From positions 552,001 to 586,164 of the forward strand of contig NC_010510.1 of NCBI RefSeq assembly GCF_000019725.1: 34,164 nt of DNA, read 5' to 3'. A program made the position numbers and the translations under genes. This document shows, one piece after another, positions 9,328 to 17,533 of the stretch. The DNA is from Methylobacterium radiotolerans JCM 2831. Its GTDB lineage: Bacteria; Pseudomonadota; Alphaproteobacteria; Rhizobiales; Beijerinckiaceae. How positions within the stretch are numbered: the stretch's first letter is position 1; the number at the start of each line of letters is the position of its first letter. Under the pieces are notes generated by a model, which had not been told where the DNA came from, made no database searches, and saw only the letters and a list, made by a program, of their open reading frames with translations.

Positions 9328-9621
9328 TCAGTCGCGCCTCGCCTCGGCGCTCGCGCGTTCGACCACGGCCCGCAACGCTGCGCTGCCTTCCACAGCGAAC
9401 CAAGCGCGCAGCATGCTGGAGGTTTCGGGTGTGTCGTCCGACCGCTCGCGAAAGAGGTCGGCGTAGCGGGCCAGTTCGCGCTCCACGAACATGTCGAGGT
9501 AGGCGGCACCGCGCGTCCTGGCGAGATCTGCCAGGGCGTCTTCCAGAACGCGCTGCATCATCTCACCGACCATGGCGGAGACGTAGATCGCCGCCTCGCT
9601 ACCCTGTTCGAGCTCTTTCAA
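9328..9621 (-). CDS. small hypothetical protein, TTG start
   Basis: A 97-residue, mostly helical acidic protein (VLEDALADLARTRGAAYLDM, FVERELARYADLF). No family is recognised. The start is TTG at 9621, strongly supported by AGGAGG with a five-base spacer upstream. The opening is KELEQGSEAAIYVSAMVGEM. A small inverted repeat (CCGGTC, 8-base loop, GACCGG at 9647-9666) sits about 26 bases upstream and could be an operator. Probably cytoplasmic. Confidence 0.65.
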   Translation of the reverse strand: MKELEQGSEAAIYVSAMVGEMMQRVLEDALADLARTRGAAYLDMFVERELARYADLFRERSDDTPETSSMLRAWFAVEGSAALRAVVERASAEARRD

Positions 9622-9646
9622 CCAAGCCTCCTACTCCCGTGGAAGC

Positions 9647-9666
9647 CCGGTCCTAAGCTTGACCGG
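9647..9666. promoter_or_regulatory. inverted repeat upstream of the TTG-start gene
   Basis: CCGGTC and GACCGG flank an 8-base centre containing AAGCTT. It lies between the divergently placed 9621 (-) gene and the 9777 (+) gene, so it could serve either. No regulator is known. Confidence 0.25.
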
Positions 9667-9776
9667 AGGCATGATGCAACGCTGGCTGAACGGACCGGCG
9701 GTGAAGCGGGCCGTCGGCAGCGGCACCCTCAGGCCCACCCCGCGGGTTTCCAGTTCGAAGAGCGTGCGTGAAGCCC

Positions 9777-10034
9777 ATGACCTACACCGTCGAACAACTC
9801 GCGCCCGGCAGCTATGACGTGCTGCTGTATCCCGTCGTGATCGCAGCGCTGGTTCGGGTCGTCTCCGGCACGGAGCCGAGCGATGCGTGGCAGATCAAGT
9901 TGCTCGATGAGGTGCCACAGGCAGACCGGCCGGCGCCGTTCACATCACAGGGGCACACCTTCAGATCGCGGGCGGCCGCGCTGGAGTGGCTCGGCACCGG
10001 CGAGCGTCCCGGAGATCGGACCCGCGGCTCCTGA
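9777..10034 (+). CDS. small conserved hypothetical protein
   Basis: An 85-residue protein beginning [20 protein letters not shown]. It looks like a small alpha/beta protein: beta strands at the start, LIR-like [10 protein letters not shown], then [11 protein letters not shown] and a final helix AAALEWLG. Similar short proteins are found in Methylobacterium, but I know no function. ATG 9777 is preferred over GTG 9768 because the conserved part starts there. It precedes the cold-shock gene by about 90 bases on the same strand. Confidence 0.6.
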   Translation: MTYTVEQLAPGSYDVLLYPVVIAALVRVVSGTEPSDAWQIKLLDEVPQADRPAPFTSQGHTFRSRAAALEWLGTGERPGDRTRGS

Positions 10035-10126
10035 TCGCGGGTGCCTCTGGAACAGCCGGCCGCGGCGACCCGTTCAGGCGTCACGGCCCGTCACGTGGGC
10101 GAGCCGGTGACGACCAGGATACAGCC

Positions 10127-10336
10127 ATGGCTACAGGCACCGTGAAGTGGTTCAACGAGACCAAGGGCTACGGATTCATCCAACCCGACGATGGCGGCAA
10201 GGACGTGTTCGTTCACATCTCGGCCGTCGAGCGTGCGGGCCTTCGCTCCCTCAACGAGGGTCAGAAGATCGCCTATGACGTCGAGGCGGACCGCCGCAGC
10301 GGCAAGGAGAGCGCCGCCAACCTGAAGGCGGGCTGA
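10127..10336 (+). CDS. cold-shock protein (CspA family)
   Basis: A 69-residue single cold-shock domain, the usual length for the family. It starts [20 protein letters not shown], containing RNP1 (KGYGFIQ), with RNP2 as DVFVHIS; both bind single-stranded RNA or DNA. These proteins act as RNA chaperones and affect translation and transcription in cold or stress. ATG 10127 is preceded by AGGA at a reasonable distance. A strong hairpin follows the stop, so the gene is probably monocistronic. Confidence 0.95.
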   Translation: MATGTVKWFNETKGYGFIQPDDGGKDVFVHISAVERAGLRSLNEGQKIAYDVEADRRSGKESAANLKAG

Positions 10337-10345
10337 TCACCGCGC

Positions 10346-10375
10346 GACGAGTGGCCTGTGCAGGGGCCGCTCGTC
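10346..10375. terminator. hairpin between convergent csp and small - strand gene
   Basis: GACGAGTGGCC and GGCCGCTCGTC form an 11-bp stem with one G-T wobble and an 8-base loop. It starts ten bases after the csp stop and reaches the stop of the convergent gene at 10374. There is no T-run, but position and strength fit a bidirectional terminator. Confidence 0.6.
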
Positions 10376-10625
10376 ACAGATCGGGCTTCGAGCTGGGAGC
10401 CGGAGACCGCATCAGGCGCTCGATCTCGCGCTTCGGCCTCCCCGATTTGCGGGCAATCTCCTCTTCCTGCTCGCCGATGAGGGCGCGCGCCGGCTCATCG
10501 CCGTCGAGGCCACCCAGGATCTCGGCCGGCACGCGTCGATTCGAGGCGCGGCTGCCGTCGGCGTAGGTGACGTCGAACAGTACGAACCCCTGCACCTTCG
10601 GCAGAGACTTGGTACGCTTGGCCAT
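10374..10625 (-). CDS. small conserved hypothetical protein
   Basis: An 83-residue protein starting MAKRTKSLPKVQGFVLFDVT. The first half looks like a beta-rich unit (FDVTYADGSRASNRRVP). The second is a charged helical part ending GRPKREIERLMRSP, somewhat like a DNA-binding or oligomerisation helix. No named family is recognised. ATG 10625 is the only sensible start, though no clear ribosome binding site is present. It converges on csp. Confidence 0.6.
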   Translation of the reverse strand: MAKRTKSLPKVQGFVLFDVTYADGSRASNRRVPAEILGGLDGDEPARALIGEQEEEIARKSGRPKREIERLMRSPAPSSKPDL

Positions 10626-10772
10626 GGGAGGTGATACCGGCTTCTCGGACGAGGCGAACGCCGTCGCGACCCGTGCTCAATGCGAGCGCGGCGCGCGGTC
10701 AGGAGCGCGTCTCATAACTCATCCTTCCCGTTTGCCGGAATAATCGAGACGCCGGCCCACAGAGGGACGCCC

Positions 10773-11453
10773 GTGACATCGTGGATGCATATCGACACCG
10801 GCATCGTTCCCGGCGGCACGCCGTTGCACCTGATGCGGCGGGGCCACGAGTTCTCGATCGTCGCCAACACGATCGAGTTGATGAACAGCACCCGCGGCGC
10901 CTCCGAAGAGGCGCTGGCGATCCTCGCCTGCGGCCGTGTGCGCGGCCGGGGTGCGGCGCGCGTGCTGGTCGGCGGCCTCGGAATGGGGTTCACCCTGCGC
11001 GCGGCCCTGCGCAACCTCGGGCCCGAGGCGAGCGTCACGGTCGCCGAGCTGGTGCCGACGGTAGCGGCTTGGGCACGCGGACCGCTCGCGGGCGTCTTTG
11101 CCGGCTGCCTCGACGACGCGCGCGTCGACTTGCGCGAGGCCGATGTCGACGACCTCATCCAGTCCGGTCCGGCCGCGTGGGACGCGATCCTGCTCGATGT
11201 CGACAACGGACCAGAAGGATTCGTGCGCCCGGAGAACGATCGCCTCTATGGCGGCCCCGGCTTGGCGTTGGCGCGGCGGGCGCTGCGGCCGGGCGGCGTG
11301 CTCGGCGTCTGGTCGGCGACGCCCGACCGCAAGTTCAAGGCGCGCCTCCAGCGCTCGGGTTTCGTCGTCGAGGAGGTTCGGCCCCACGCGAACGGGCACA
11401 GCGGCCCGCGGCACGTGGTGTGGATCGCGACGTCCGTCGGCCCAACAGCCTGA
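10773..11453 (+). CDS. spermidine-synthase-like (SAM-dependent) protein
   Basis: A 226-residue Rossmann-fold protein of the spermine/spermidine synthase-like class. Motif I is VLVGGLGMGF (Gly-rich, about 65-73) and an acidic loop AELVP follows strand 2. The segment WDAILLDVDNGPEGF (about 136-150) corresponds to the catalytic Asp loop region, and ALRPGGVLGVWSA to the later strand. The N-terminus has the TIELMNS segment usual in these enzymes. It may be an aminopropyltransferase or merely related in fold. GTG 10773 is preferred since AGAGGGA lies five bases upstream; ATG 10785 is an alternative. No polyamine genes are adjacent. Confidence 0.75.
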   Translation: MTSWMHIDTGIVPGGTPLHLMRRGHEFSIVANTIELMNSTRGASEEALAILACGRVRGRGAARVLVGGLGMGFTLRAALRNLGPEASVTVAELVPTVAAWARGPLAGVFAGCLDDARVDLREADVDDLIQSGPAAWDAILLDVDNGPEGFVRPENDRLYGGPGLALARRALRPGGVLGVWSATPDRKFKARLQRSGFVVEEVRPHANGHSGPRHVVWIATSVGPTA

Positions 11454-11843
11454 CCATTCCGCCTCTGCGCCTGAATGAGAGCGCATTGCGGCGCTGACGG
11501 CACGGCCTCGGCAGGGGGCCTGCGTCTTCCGCACGCGATCCTTCGCGTCCGCCTGCACCGGTTCGCCGCGGACGGCAGCGACCGCGGCACGGCCCTCATC
11601 CGGGCCCGAGACGACGCGGAGGCAAGGGATCGGGCCGACAGCCTGGCCGAAGGGTTGCTGGCCGAGCTGTGGTCAGGGGATCGGCTTCTGGATCACCTCG
11701 CACCGGCCGGCCACCCCGTCGCAGATCGCATCCGTCCAACCCGCGATGGCCCTCGAGCCCGCGGACGCGCTGGCCTGCCGGCGATGAGGGCAAGATCCTG
11801 TTACATTATTGCATGCCCTCGCGAGAGGTGCGATACGCCGCGG
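11454..11843 (+). other. open but unsupported frame before the 11844 gene
   Basis: The frame of the next gene is open back to 11475 (ATG). The part encoding LRVRLHRFAADGSDRG and ARDDAEARDRADSLAEGLLAEL looks protein-like and could be a short independent gene or the remnant of one. The following Arg/Pro-rich segment does not look coding. I could not define a gene here. Confidence 0.3.
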
Positions 11844-12152
11844 ATGTCAGTCGAGGCCACGCTCTGGGATCTGGTGACCGCCGAGCGTATCGCCATTGAA
11901 GATGTCGGCGCCGCAATCGACGCCTATCTGGCCGAACCGACCACCCAGGATCACTCGATCGGTCCAGACCACGTGCTCGATCTTGCGGCGGCTGTCGCGG
12001 CCCACCCCTCCGCGCCCGCGATCGTGGTTGACGCCGAGGCCAACGAGCCGTCGCGCCGCATGGCGGTACGGGCGGCCCTGCTCATGAGCCGCCCCACCAC
12101 CCGCTCGAACAGCGACGAAGACCGCACCGACGATCAGCTGTCCACCCAATGA
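11844..12152 (+). CDS. hypothetical protein
   Basis: A 102-residue ORF starting MSVEATLWDLVTAERIAIED. It has a helical N-terminal half (DVGAAIDAYLAEP, DHVLDLAAAVAAHP), a short AIVVDAEANEPSRRMAVRAALL segment and an acidic, disordered tail. No domain is recognised. The frame is open upstream, but this ATG gives the coherent part. It converges with the TIGR02300 gene, leaving 18 bases between stops. Confidence 0.5.
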   Translation: MSVEATLWDLVTAERIAIEDVGAAIDAYLAEPTTQDHSIGPDHVLDLAAAVAAHPSAPAIVVDAEANEPSRRMAVRAALLMSRPTTRSNSDEDRTDDQLSTQ

Positions 12153-12170
12153 CCGGCGGCGCAAGCGCGG

Positions 12171-12566
12171 CTATTGATCGTCATCGTCATCGTTGACTTC
12201 GACGAGATCGCTTGTGTCGTCATCGTCCTCATCGACGACGAGGTTGTCATCGTCGACTTGCTCACCGTCGTCTTCGATATCGAGAGCGTCATCGTCTTCA
12301 GCATTGCTGTCCGTGTCTTTCTCGGCCTCTTCAGCCTCGACCTCGTCCAGCGATACGAGCTCGGGGCCCTCCGTCTCATCCTCTTCGTCGCTCGGCGCCT
12401 CTTTGCGGGCGACAACGGGAGCGCTCCCCCGCGAGTACGATGTCGCCGCAGCGATCGGCACGACCTCGCCTGAATAGGGCGAGATCACAGGATTCTTGCC
12501 GAGGTCGTAGAACTTCCTACCCGTCGTCGGGCAAACACGCTTCGTACCGAGGTCCGGACGCGCCAC
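12171..12566 (-). CDS. TIGR02300 family (FYDLN acid) protein
   Basis: A 131-residue protein. The N-terminal 40 residues (LGTKRVCPTTGRKFYDLGKN, then PVISPYSGEVVP) carry the FYDL signature of the alphaproteobacterial TIGR02300 family. The rest is an extremely acidic low-complexity tail of Asp/Glu runs ending EVNDDDDDQ. CPTTG and the SPYSG segment resemble a small zinc-ribbon-like fold, but function is unknown. The start is GTG 12566, supported by AGGGAGAG five bases upstream. In many relatives this gene lies near tRNA-Ala and aroA; neither was found here, so this may be an additional copy or a rearranged locus. Confidence 0.88.
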   Translation of the reverse strand: MARPDLGTKRVCPTTGRKFYDLGKNPVISPYSGEVVPIAAATSYSRGSAPVVARKEAPSDEEDETEGPELVSLDEVEAEEAEKDTDSNAEDDDALDIEDDGEQVDDDNLVVDEDDDDTSDLVEVNDDDDDQ

Positions 12567-12956
12567 TGCAACTCTCCCTGAGGGCCATGAGACGCTGGAT
12601 CGCCAGCGCGCATGCGGTGAAGTCTACCACAGTCAGCGGCCCACCGCCCGGCATCTTCACGCCGGCCGAGGCGTGTCTGAGCGTCGGAGGCGTCGAGCCG
12701 CGCTGGATCGACTCACCGGCTCCAGATGGCGGCGCCGCGCGCCTCGACCCTGTCGCGCGTTCGCGGGGCAGCCGACCTGCGACGGGCGGTGGGGAAGCGC
12801 TGGGCGGGGCCGTATTCCGCAGGTGCCGAGAACGGTCGCCCGACCGCGAGGGGACGGGCGGCGCTCGGTCGCGTCTCGACAGTTCAGCCGTGCCTCATCG
12901 AGGGTGGATGGGGGCTGCCCGCCGCCCACCTTCACTTCGCGGCGCAGGCGGCATCG
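12567..12956. other. region without a recognisable gene
   Basis: About 390 bases upstream of the TIGR02300 gene. I looked for a tRNA-Ala, often found next to this gene in alphaproteobacteria, and saw none. The open frames are Arg/Pro/Ser-rich shadows. Confidence 0.45.
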
Positions 12957-13151
12957 TCAGGCCGAACGCCGAGGCGCGATCTGAGCCCTGGCCCACGCGG
13001 CCCGTGCCCTCTGGGCAGCAGCCATCTCGGCGAAGGCCCTGGCGGCGCCCGTCGCTTCCATGGCCCGCATCTTCTCGGCCAGGATCGCCGCCTTCATCGC
13101 TTCGGTCTCGGCCACGATCGCTTGGGCAACGAACGGATGAGTCGGGGGCAT
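12957..13151 (-). CDS. small helical hypothetical protein
   Basis: A 64-residue, Ala/Glu/Met-rich helical protein: MPPTHPFVAQAIVAETEAM, then AAILAEKMRAMEATGAA and FAEMAAAQRARAAW. The frame is open upstream, but ATG 13151 has AAGGAA five bases before it, which decides the start. No family is known. The composition suggests a coiled coil or a small helical adaptor. Confidence 0.55.
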   Translation of the reverse strand: MPPTHPFVAQAIVAETEAMKAAILAEKMRAMEATGAARAFAEMAAAQRARAAWARAQIAPRRSA

Positions 13152-13283
13152 CGGCTTCCTTCGGGCTCGGCCGGCCCGGAGGTCTGCGCGCAGGTGGTTA
13201 ATGAGACGTTGATCGACCCCGGTTGCAGGACTGCCTGCCGGAACAGGCCCACGGGGTTGCCCGGATAGGTCCCGGAGCAAGAC

Positions 13284-13363
13284 ATGATGACGGGCGGCCT
13301 TCTGTGGTTCTCGGTGGGCCGATCCCTGTCCTGATCTGGTTCTTCATCCTGCGCGACCGGTAA
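13284..13363 (+). pseudogene. frameshifted small membrane peptide
   Basis: ATG 13284 follows GGAG seven bases upstream and starts MMTGGLLWF, then runs to an early stop. In another frame the sequence continues as LGGPIPVLIWFFILRDR and stops at TAA 13363. Joined, these would give a roughly 26-residue single-helix membrane peptide with a charged end. A single-base indel near 13308 explains the break. It is too small for certainty and could be chance. Confidence 0.3.
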
Positions 13364-13436
13364 CGCGCAGCATCGTACGCAGAAGCCCGCGCCGGAGGAC
13401 CGGGCGGGCTTGCTAGGATCCGCTCAGCGGGGAGTG

Positions 13437-13742
13437 TCAGAAGCCGCCGCGGCGCCCGTAGCCGTAACCATGGCCGGGCCCATATCCACGGCCGTAGCCG
13501 CGCCCATACCCGTGCCCATAGCCGTAGCCGCGCCCACGGAAGTGCGGACCACCGTAGCCCCGGCGACCGTAACCGAAGTGCCGTCCGAAGCGCGGGCCGC
13601 CGTAGCCATACTGGACGTCTCGCACCGCCGAACCGGCCTCCGGAACGGCTCCGATGCCGATCTGGGCCGCAGATGCCGGGGCGGGGGCGAGAAACATGCT
13701 GGCTGCGAACAACCCAGCCGTCAGTGCGGGTACTTTGAACAA
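13437..13742 (-). CDS. exported Gly/Tyr/Arg-rich small protein
   Basis: A 101-residue protein with a signal peptide (FKVPALTAGLFAASMFLAPA, cleavage near ASA-AQ). The mature part ends in a low-complexity tract built from GYG, RGYG and GHGYG units, closing RRGGF. Such proteins are common in Methylobacterium and Bradyrhizobium, with no defined role; extracytoplasmic location is inferred. TTG 13742 is taken as the start because AGGAGAG lies about six bases upstream; the frame also allows GTG 13760, which would overlap that ribosome binding site. The DNA of the tract (about 13445-13610) is internally repetitive. Confidence 0.65.
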   Translation of the reverse strand: MFKVPALTAGLFAASMFLAPAPASAAQIGIGAVPEAGSAVRDVQYGYGGPRFGRHFGYGRRGYGGPHFRGRGYGYGHGYGRGYGRGYGPGHGYGYGRRGGF

Positions 13743-14035
13743 GGGCTCTCTCCTGGCCACGGCCGCGAGCCTGCGGCAGTCGCTTCAGGCCAACCGGACG
13801 GGCGCAGTCACTGTTCCGTATCGCCCGTCCGCCTTCGCCATCCGACGCCCGTGGTTCAGCACGATGTCGCGGACGCGGTGAGCCGGCGGCCAAGCCGTCC
13901 GCCACCCAGGCAGAGCATCATCCGAATAGGGGTAGTGTTCTGCAGCACATCGCGACGTGATGTAAGGTACTCAAACAGGTCTCGCACCATCATCGCCGAT
14001 GGGACTGTGCGGCGAGGTGCTGGAGGGTCTCCACC

Positions 14036-14419
14036 ATGTTGACTCGCACCGTCGTCAGCCTCGCCGCCCCCGCCCTCCTCGCCACCGCGTGGGCCGCTCC
14101 GTCCTCGGCACAGCCAGCCGCGAACGGCGGGCCGAAGTTTCTCATCCACGGCAACTACTGCGGCCCCGGCAACAACGCTCCTCTGCCGCCTGTCGACGCC
14201 CTGGACGCCGCTTGCGCCCGTCACGACGCCTGCACGCCGGATGTCGGCCTCCCGACAAAGGCTTGTAACCTTCGGCTGGAACGGGAAGCCGCCGCGGTCG
14301 CTCGAGACCCGCGACAACCGGACGATGTACGTTCCCTGGCCGGCTTCGTTGCCTCGTTCGCGGCGTCGAACGCGTCCCGCCCGGCGCCGACAATGCTCCC
14401 CGCGAAGCTGGCTCGCTGA
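14036..14419 (+). CDS. exported phospholipase A2-like protein
   Basis: A 127-residue protein with an N-terminal signal peptide (LTRTVVSLAAPALLATAWA, cleavage near SSA-QP). The mature part has the phospholipase A2-like core: HGNYCGPGN (calcium-loop-like) and DALDAACARHDAC with the His63-Asp64 catalytic pair between cysteines 60 and 66. Further cysteines at 42 and 77 could form disulfides. The second catalytic Asp is not evident, so activity is uncertain. ATG 14036 follows GGAGGG at a somewhat long distance. It is one of a group of short exported proteins between 13.4 and 15.5 kb. Confidence 0.7.
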   Translation: MLTRTVVSLAAPALLATAWAAPSSAQPAANGGPKFLIHGNYCGPGNNAPLPPVDALDAACARHDACTPDVGLPTKACNLRLEREAAAVARDPRQPDDVRSLAGFVASFAASNASRPAPTMLPAKLAR

Positions 14420-14636
14420 GAAGCCGACGTGTCGGCCTCCTCGCCCGTGCGATCGTCAGGCCCCGGCCCGGATCAGATCCCGTGAGAGTGCCGGAAGCTG
14501 AGGTCCCTTCCACCTGCGCCCTCTGCCGCCCACGGTCCTGCACGTTGCCGCAGAGCAGGGATCCGGTGGCGGAGACGTCGCACGTGGCAGCCCGCCGCGG
14601 CGGCCTGAGCGCGCTGAGATACGCGCGCGTGAGAGC

Positions 14637-14921
14637 CTACCGTCCGCTGGGCGCGGCGTAGCTGCCGGTGACCCCGTTGCCCCGGCTGCTGCCGCCCGGA
14701 GCGCCGGGCGTCTTGTTCCGGACGAAGCTCGCACCGGGATAGCGCCGCTGGATCCGCGACGTCGAATGGCGCCGCACGTGATTGCGCCTCATCCGAACGT
14801 CGGTGAGCATGTCGGACGGCGACGAGATGCCGGCCCCGGGGCCGGCTGGCACGGCCGAGGCGGGGACGGCCAGGACGCCGAGGCTCACACCCGCGAGCGC
14901 GGCAAGAACTGGAATACGCAT
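14637..14921 (-). CDS. short exported hypothetical protein
   Basis: A 94-residue protein with a clear signal peptide (MRIPVLAALAGVSLGVLAVP, cleavage near ASA-VP). The mature part has a basic Arg/His segment (RMRRNHVRRH, IQRRYPG) and a Gly/Ser-rich end. ATG 14921 is preceded by GGAGG about six bases upstream on the coding strand. No family is recognised. It is likely periplasmic or secreted. Confidence 0.6.
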   Translation of the reverse strand: MRIPVLAALAGVSLGVLAVPASAVPAGPGAGISSPSDMLTDVRMRRNHVRRHSTSRIQRRYPGASFVRNKTPGAPGGSSRGNGVTGSYAAPSGR

Positions 14922-15218
14922 GGAGATCCTCCGTGCCTCGGCGAAGTTGGATCGCGTCGGCTTTCAGGCAAAACCTGAAGCACGCGTCTGGTTCAACGAT
15001 CGGGCCCTGTGAGCGCGATCTGCCGCCCGGTCGCGAAGCCGCGGCGGAGGCAGCCTGTTCGCGCGCGGTCACAGCAGCGCCACCGCCCCGATTAATCCCG
15101 GACGCTGCGTGCGCAGCGGCACGCCGCCACGGGGCAGCCGTCCCCATATCGGTATCACGCAAGAGAGAGCAGACCGAACATCTCGGACTGTACTGCGCAA
15201 AGGAGCAAGGATTAGTTC

Positions 15219-15485
15219 ATGAAGACCCGCATCGCCGCTGCCGTCACTGCCCTCGCACTCACCGCAGCACCGATCTCGTCCGCGATGTCCTACGACCGTC
15301 CCGCCTGGACGGGCTACGCGCCCTACGATGTGGAAACCACGGGCTCGTTCGACGCCCCGTTCGGCAGCCGCTTCGACCGCGACCCCTCGACTTGTCCGCA
15401 GAGCTCGGCTGCCGAGGGCAATGCCAACCAGCAGAACTTCCCAGTCAAGCAGTACGGCCAGACCGCGGGCGGCAACCGCTGCTGA
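15219..15485 (+). CDS. short exported hypothetical protein
   Basis: An 88-residue protein with a signal peptide (MKTRIAAAVTALALTAAPIS, cleavage near SSA-MS). The mature part is Tyr/Asp-rich, with YDVETTGSFDAPFGSRFDRD, then single cysteines at the middle and at the extreme C-terminus (GGNRC), which could pair. Purine-rich AAGGAG and AGGAT precede ATG 15219. TGSF(D) segments like this recur in short exported proteins of this order. Function unknown. Confidence 0.65.
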   Translation: MKTRIAAAVTALALTAAPISSAMSYDRPAWTGYAPYDVETTGSFDAPFGSRFDRDPSTCPQSSAAEGNANQQNFPVKQYGQTAGGNRC

Positions 15486-15780
15486 GCGCCGGGCGTCATG
15501 ATGCGCAAGGCCATATGCGCAAGGCCATGTCCTGCGCGATGATCGGCGCCCTCGCTGCCGGTCCCGCGGTGACGGTCACGGGCTTGGCTGGGGTGCTCCG
15601 CCCGACGTGTCGCAACCGATCACGCGCAGGCGCATTATCACAGCGGCGCGCCCGCACAGGTTGCAGGCGCCGGATACCGGGCGGTGTCCATCCACATACC
15701 TTGGGCAGGTTCGGGTGTTCGTTTCGCTTCCTCCAGCGGTCGCGTACCTGCGACCGTTTACCTGGGGCCGGAGCGCAGCA

Positions 15781-16011
15781 ATGACCGAAGAACGAACCAC
15801 AAGCGGCAGCATCCTGCGGCGCATCGCTGCAGCGCTCGGGGACGACGTCGCGATCTTCCGGGACAGGCCCGCAAGAGTCAGAGCGGCGGAAGAAGCGCTC
15901 GCGCTCTTGACCGCCTTCGAGCGCGTCGTCGATCGCGATGATCGCCGCTCCTGTATTGACTTCGTAAGTTCTGTCGCCGCCCAGCAGGATAGGCATCGAG
16001 GAAACTGTTAA
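15781..16011 (+). CDS. small hypothetical protein
   Basis: A 76-residue helical protein starting MTEERTTSGSILRRIAAALG. The frame is open upstream, but ATG 15781 is preceded by GGAGCG and begins the coherent sequence. Helices LLRRIAAALGDDVAIF-like and RAAEEALALLTAFERVV dominate, and the C-terminus contains one Cys in SCIDFV. Its stop overlaps the stop of the convergent PAS gene (TTAA), so the two genes end against each other with no terminator between. Confidence 0.55.
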   Translation: MTEERTTSGSILRRIAAALGDDVAIFRDRPARVRAAEEALALLTAFERVVDRDDRRSCIDFVSSVAAQQDRHRGNC

Positions 16012-16568
16012 TTCAGTTGGCGTGCGGTTCGCTTCATCTGGCCGGCCAGAAGCTTTCCGAACTCCAAGAGCGTCGCGTCGATCAGCGTGCGCAGGAGAGG
16101 CGAACCGACTTCTGCAACCAGCGGGCGGACCGCGATCAACGCGTCGACGACTCGATCGATCGCTCGAAGCCGCTGGGCTGAAGCGGTCAGGTCGTCCTGG
16201 CTGCCATCCCCGAGATCCAGGACGACGCCGAGGCAGCGTTGCCCCTGGCCGCGCGCGTCAACCTCGACCCGGCCTCGTGCAGCGACGCGACGCACGCCAC
16301 CGGGACCATCGTTGGTCTGGAACTCGGCCTCGAAGCGCCCTGCCGTGTGGTGTGCCTCGTGCACCAGATACGCGACCCGCTCGCGATCGTCGGGATGAAC
16401 GCCTTCCAGAAACGCCGTCACCGGGACGCCCGCCGCGGCACGCTGCTCGTCGAGGCCGAGCAGGTTGGGCAGAGCCCCCGTCATCGCGACGGTCTGTGTG
16501 GCGAGGTCCGTTTCCCAGAAGCCGACATAGCCGGAGGCGGCCAAGGCAGATTGCAGGGACGGCGTCAC
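16008..16568 (-). CDS. PAS-domain protein
   Basis: A 186-residue cytoplasmic protein with one PAS domain in residues about 5-115: LAASGYVGFWETDLATQTV, then LLGLDEQRAA and GVHPDDRERVAYLVHEA. The C-terminal 65 residues are helical (LRAIDRVVDALIAVRPLVAE), with no kinase, GGDEF or receiver domain, so it may be a sensor fragment or adaptor. The start is GTG 16568, supported by GGGGAG about seven bases upstream; an ATG at 16700 would add 44 residues without homology. The gene overlaps the convergent 15781 gene at the stop codons. Confidence 0.72.
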   Translation of the reverse strand: MTPSLQSALAASGYVGFWETDLATQTVAMTGALPNLLGLDEQRAAAGVPVTAFLEGVHPDDRERVAYLVHEAHHTAGRFEAEFQTNDGPGGVRRVAARGRVEVDARGQGQRCLGVVLDLGDGSQDDLTASAQRLRAIDRVVDALIAVRPLVAEVGSPLLRTLIDATLLEFGKLLAGQMKRTARQLN

Positions 16569-17533
16569 GGGCGATCTCCCCGGTTGTTCTCGTTCAAGCA
16601 ACGCAACTTGAGGGTTCAACGAGCCGCGATCTCCATCCGTTCCCCCCGGCACAGTCGCGCAGAAGCGGGATGAGGTCATGGTCGCGATAGACGTCTTCAC
16701 GATCGCCCCGACAGTGCCGTTGCTCGCGGGATTGCGACCGCTGTCGTCAATCCCGCCCGTCGATCACAAGCATCAATGTCGTCACTTGCAGGCCTGAAGC
16801 CGCGCCATGAGGACATCGATCTCGATCACAGGCTCCGTCGACACGCTCGCCACAGACTTTACGCGACGTCTCTACCCGGAGCGGATGCCAGTTCTCCGAG
16901 ACCTGTACCTCGGCGGATCGGCCGCGCCAGACGACGTCCGGCGGGGTGCGAGCGATGCCGGCTTCCTGGCGGTGCCGGACCGCGAGCCCAACCGCAGGAC
17001 TGCACCGCGCTCGGCCGCATCCATGCCGGGACGATGATCCGCGCGCCGACCGAGATTGTCCGGAAAGGGCCGGCCGACATGCGCTGCGTCATCGCGGCGG
17101 CAGATCCCGGGAGAGCATCTCGGCTCTCCGCCGGCCGGAGGCGAGCTTCGGGCAGCTCCCACCGACGCTTCTGTAGAGAGGTTGGGTCGGCCGCAGGATG
17201 GTCGCTCTGGGTGGTTACGCGACGGTCCGCTTGCGCGGGACAATTTCGGGGCGGCGGATGTCGTCGCCACGCCTGTCCCGACCCGAAGCAGGCCCTCCCG
17301 ACGTCCGCCTCGCGTCGTTCCGACGTGTCGGCCTGCTACGACCGGTTCGATCGAGAACGTCGCTTTGCGAGGTCTCACGGCACAGCCGGACCCGACCGAT
17401 GGCGTTGGCTCGCCGCGTCGATGCCCACGATGAGCCGGCATCAGGCTTGATGCCGGAATCACGGCGCGCTGGATCGAACAGCGACCGGGCGACGTTCCTC
17501 ACCGCCTAGACTGGCCAAACAGGAGGAACGGTC
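16569..17533. other. 965-base region with no convincing gene
   Basis: One + frame, 16807-17037, could encode 76 residues starting MRTSISITGSVDTLATDFT, but its codon use is only weakly biased and no homology is recognised. Longer frames from 16872 to 17462 on both strands are Arg/Pro-rich shadows. The stretch may hold a decayed gene. No RNA gene was recognised. Confidence 0.35.

Noticed and set aside
9671..9817. 48-residue ORF starting MMQRWLNGPAVKR with GGAGG just upstream
   Set aside because: The site is close to an ATG pair, but the ORF overlaps the better-supported 9777 gene by about 40 bases and has no recognisable feature.
12567..12720. Possible tRNA-Ala upstream of the TIGR02300 gene
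   Set aside because: No anticodon arm or T-arm consensus could be found on either strand.
16807..17037. 76-residue ORF starting MRTSISITGSV
   Set aside because: No ribosome binding site, weak third-position bias and no recognised homology; kept only as a note in the region entry.
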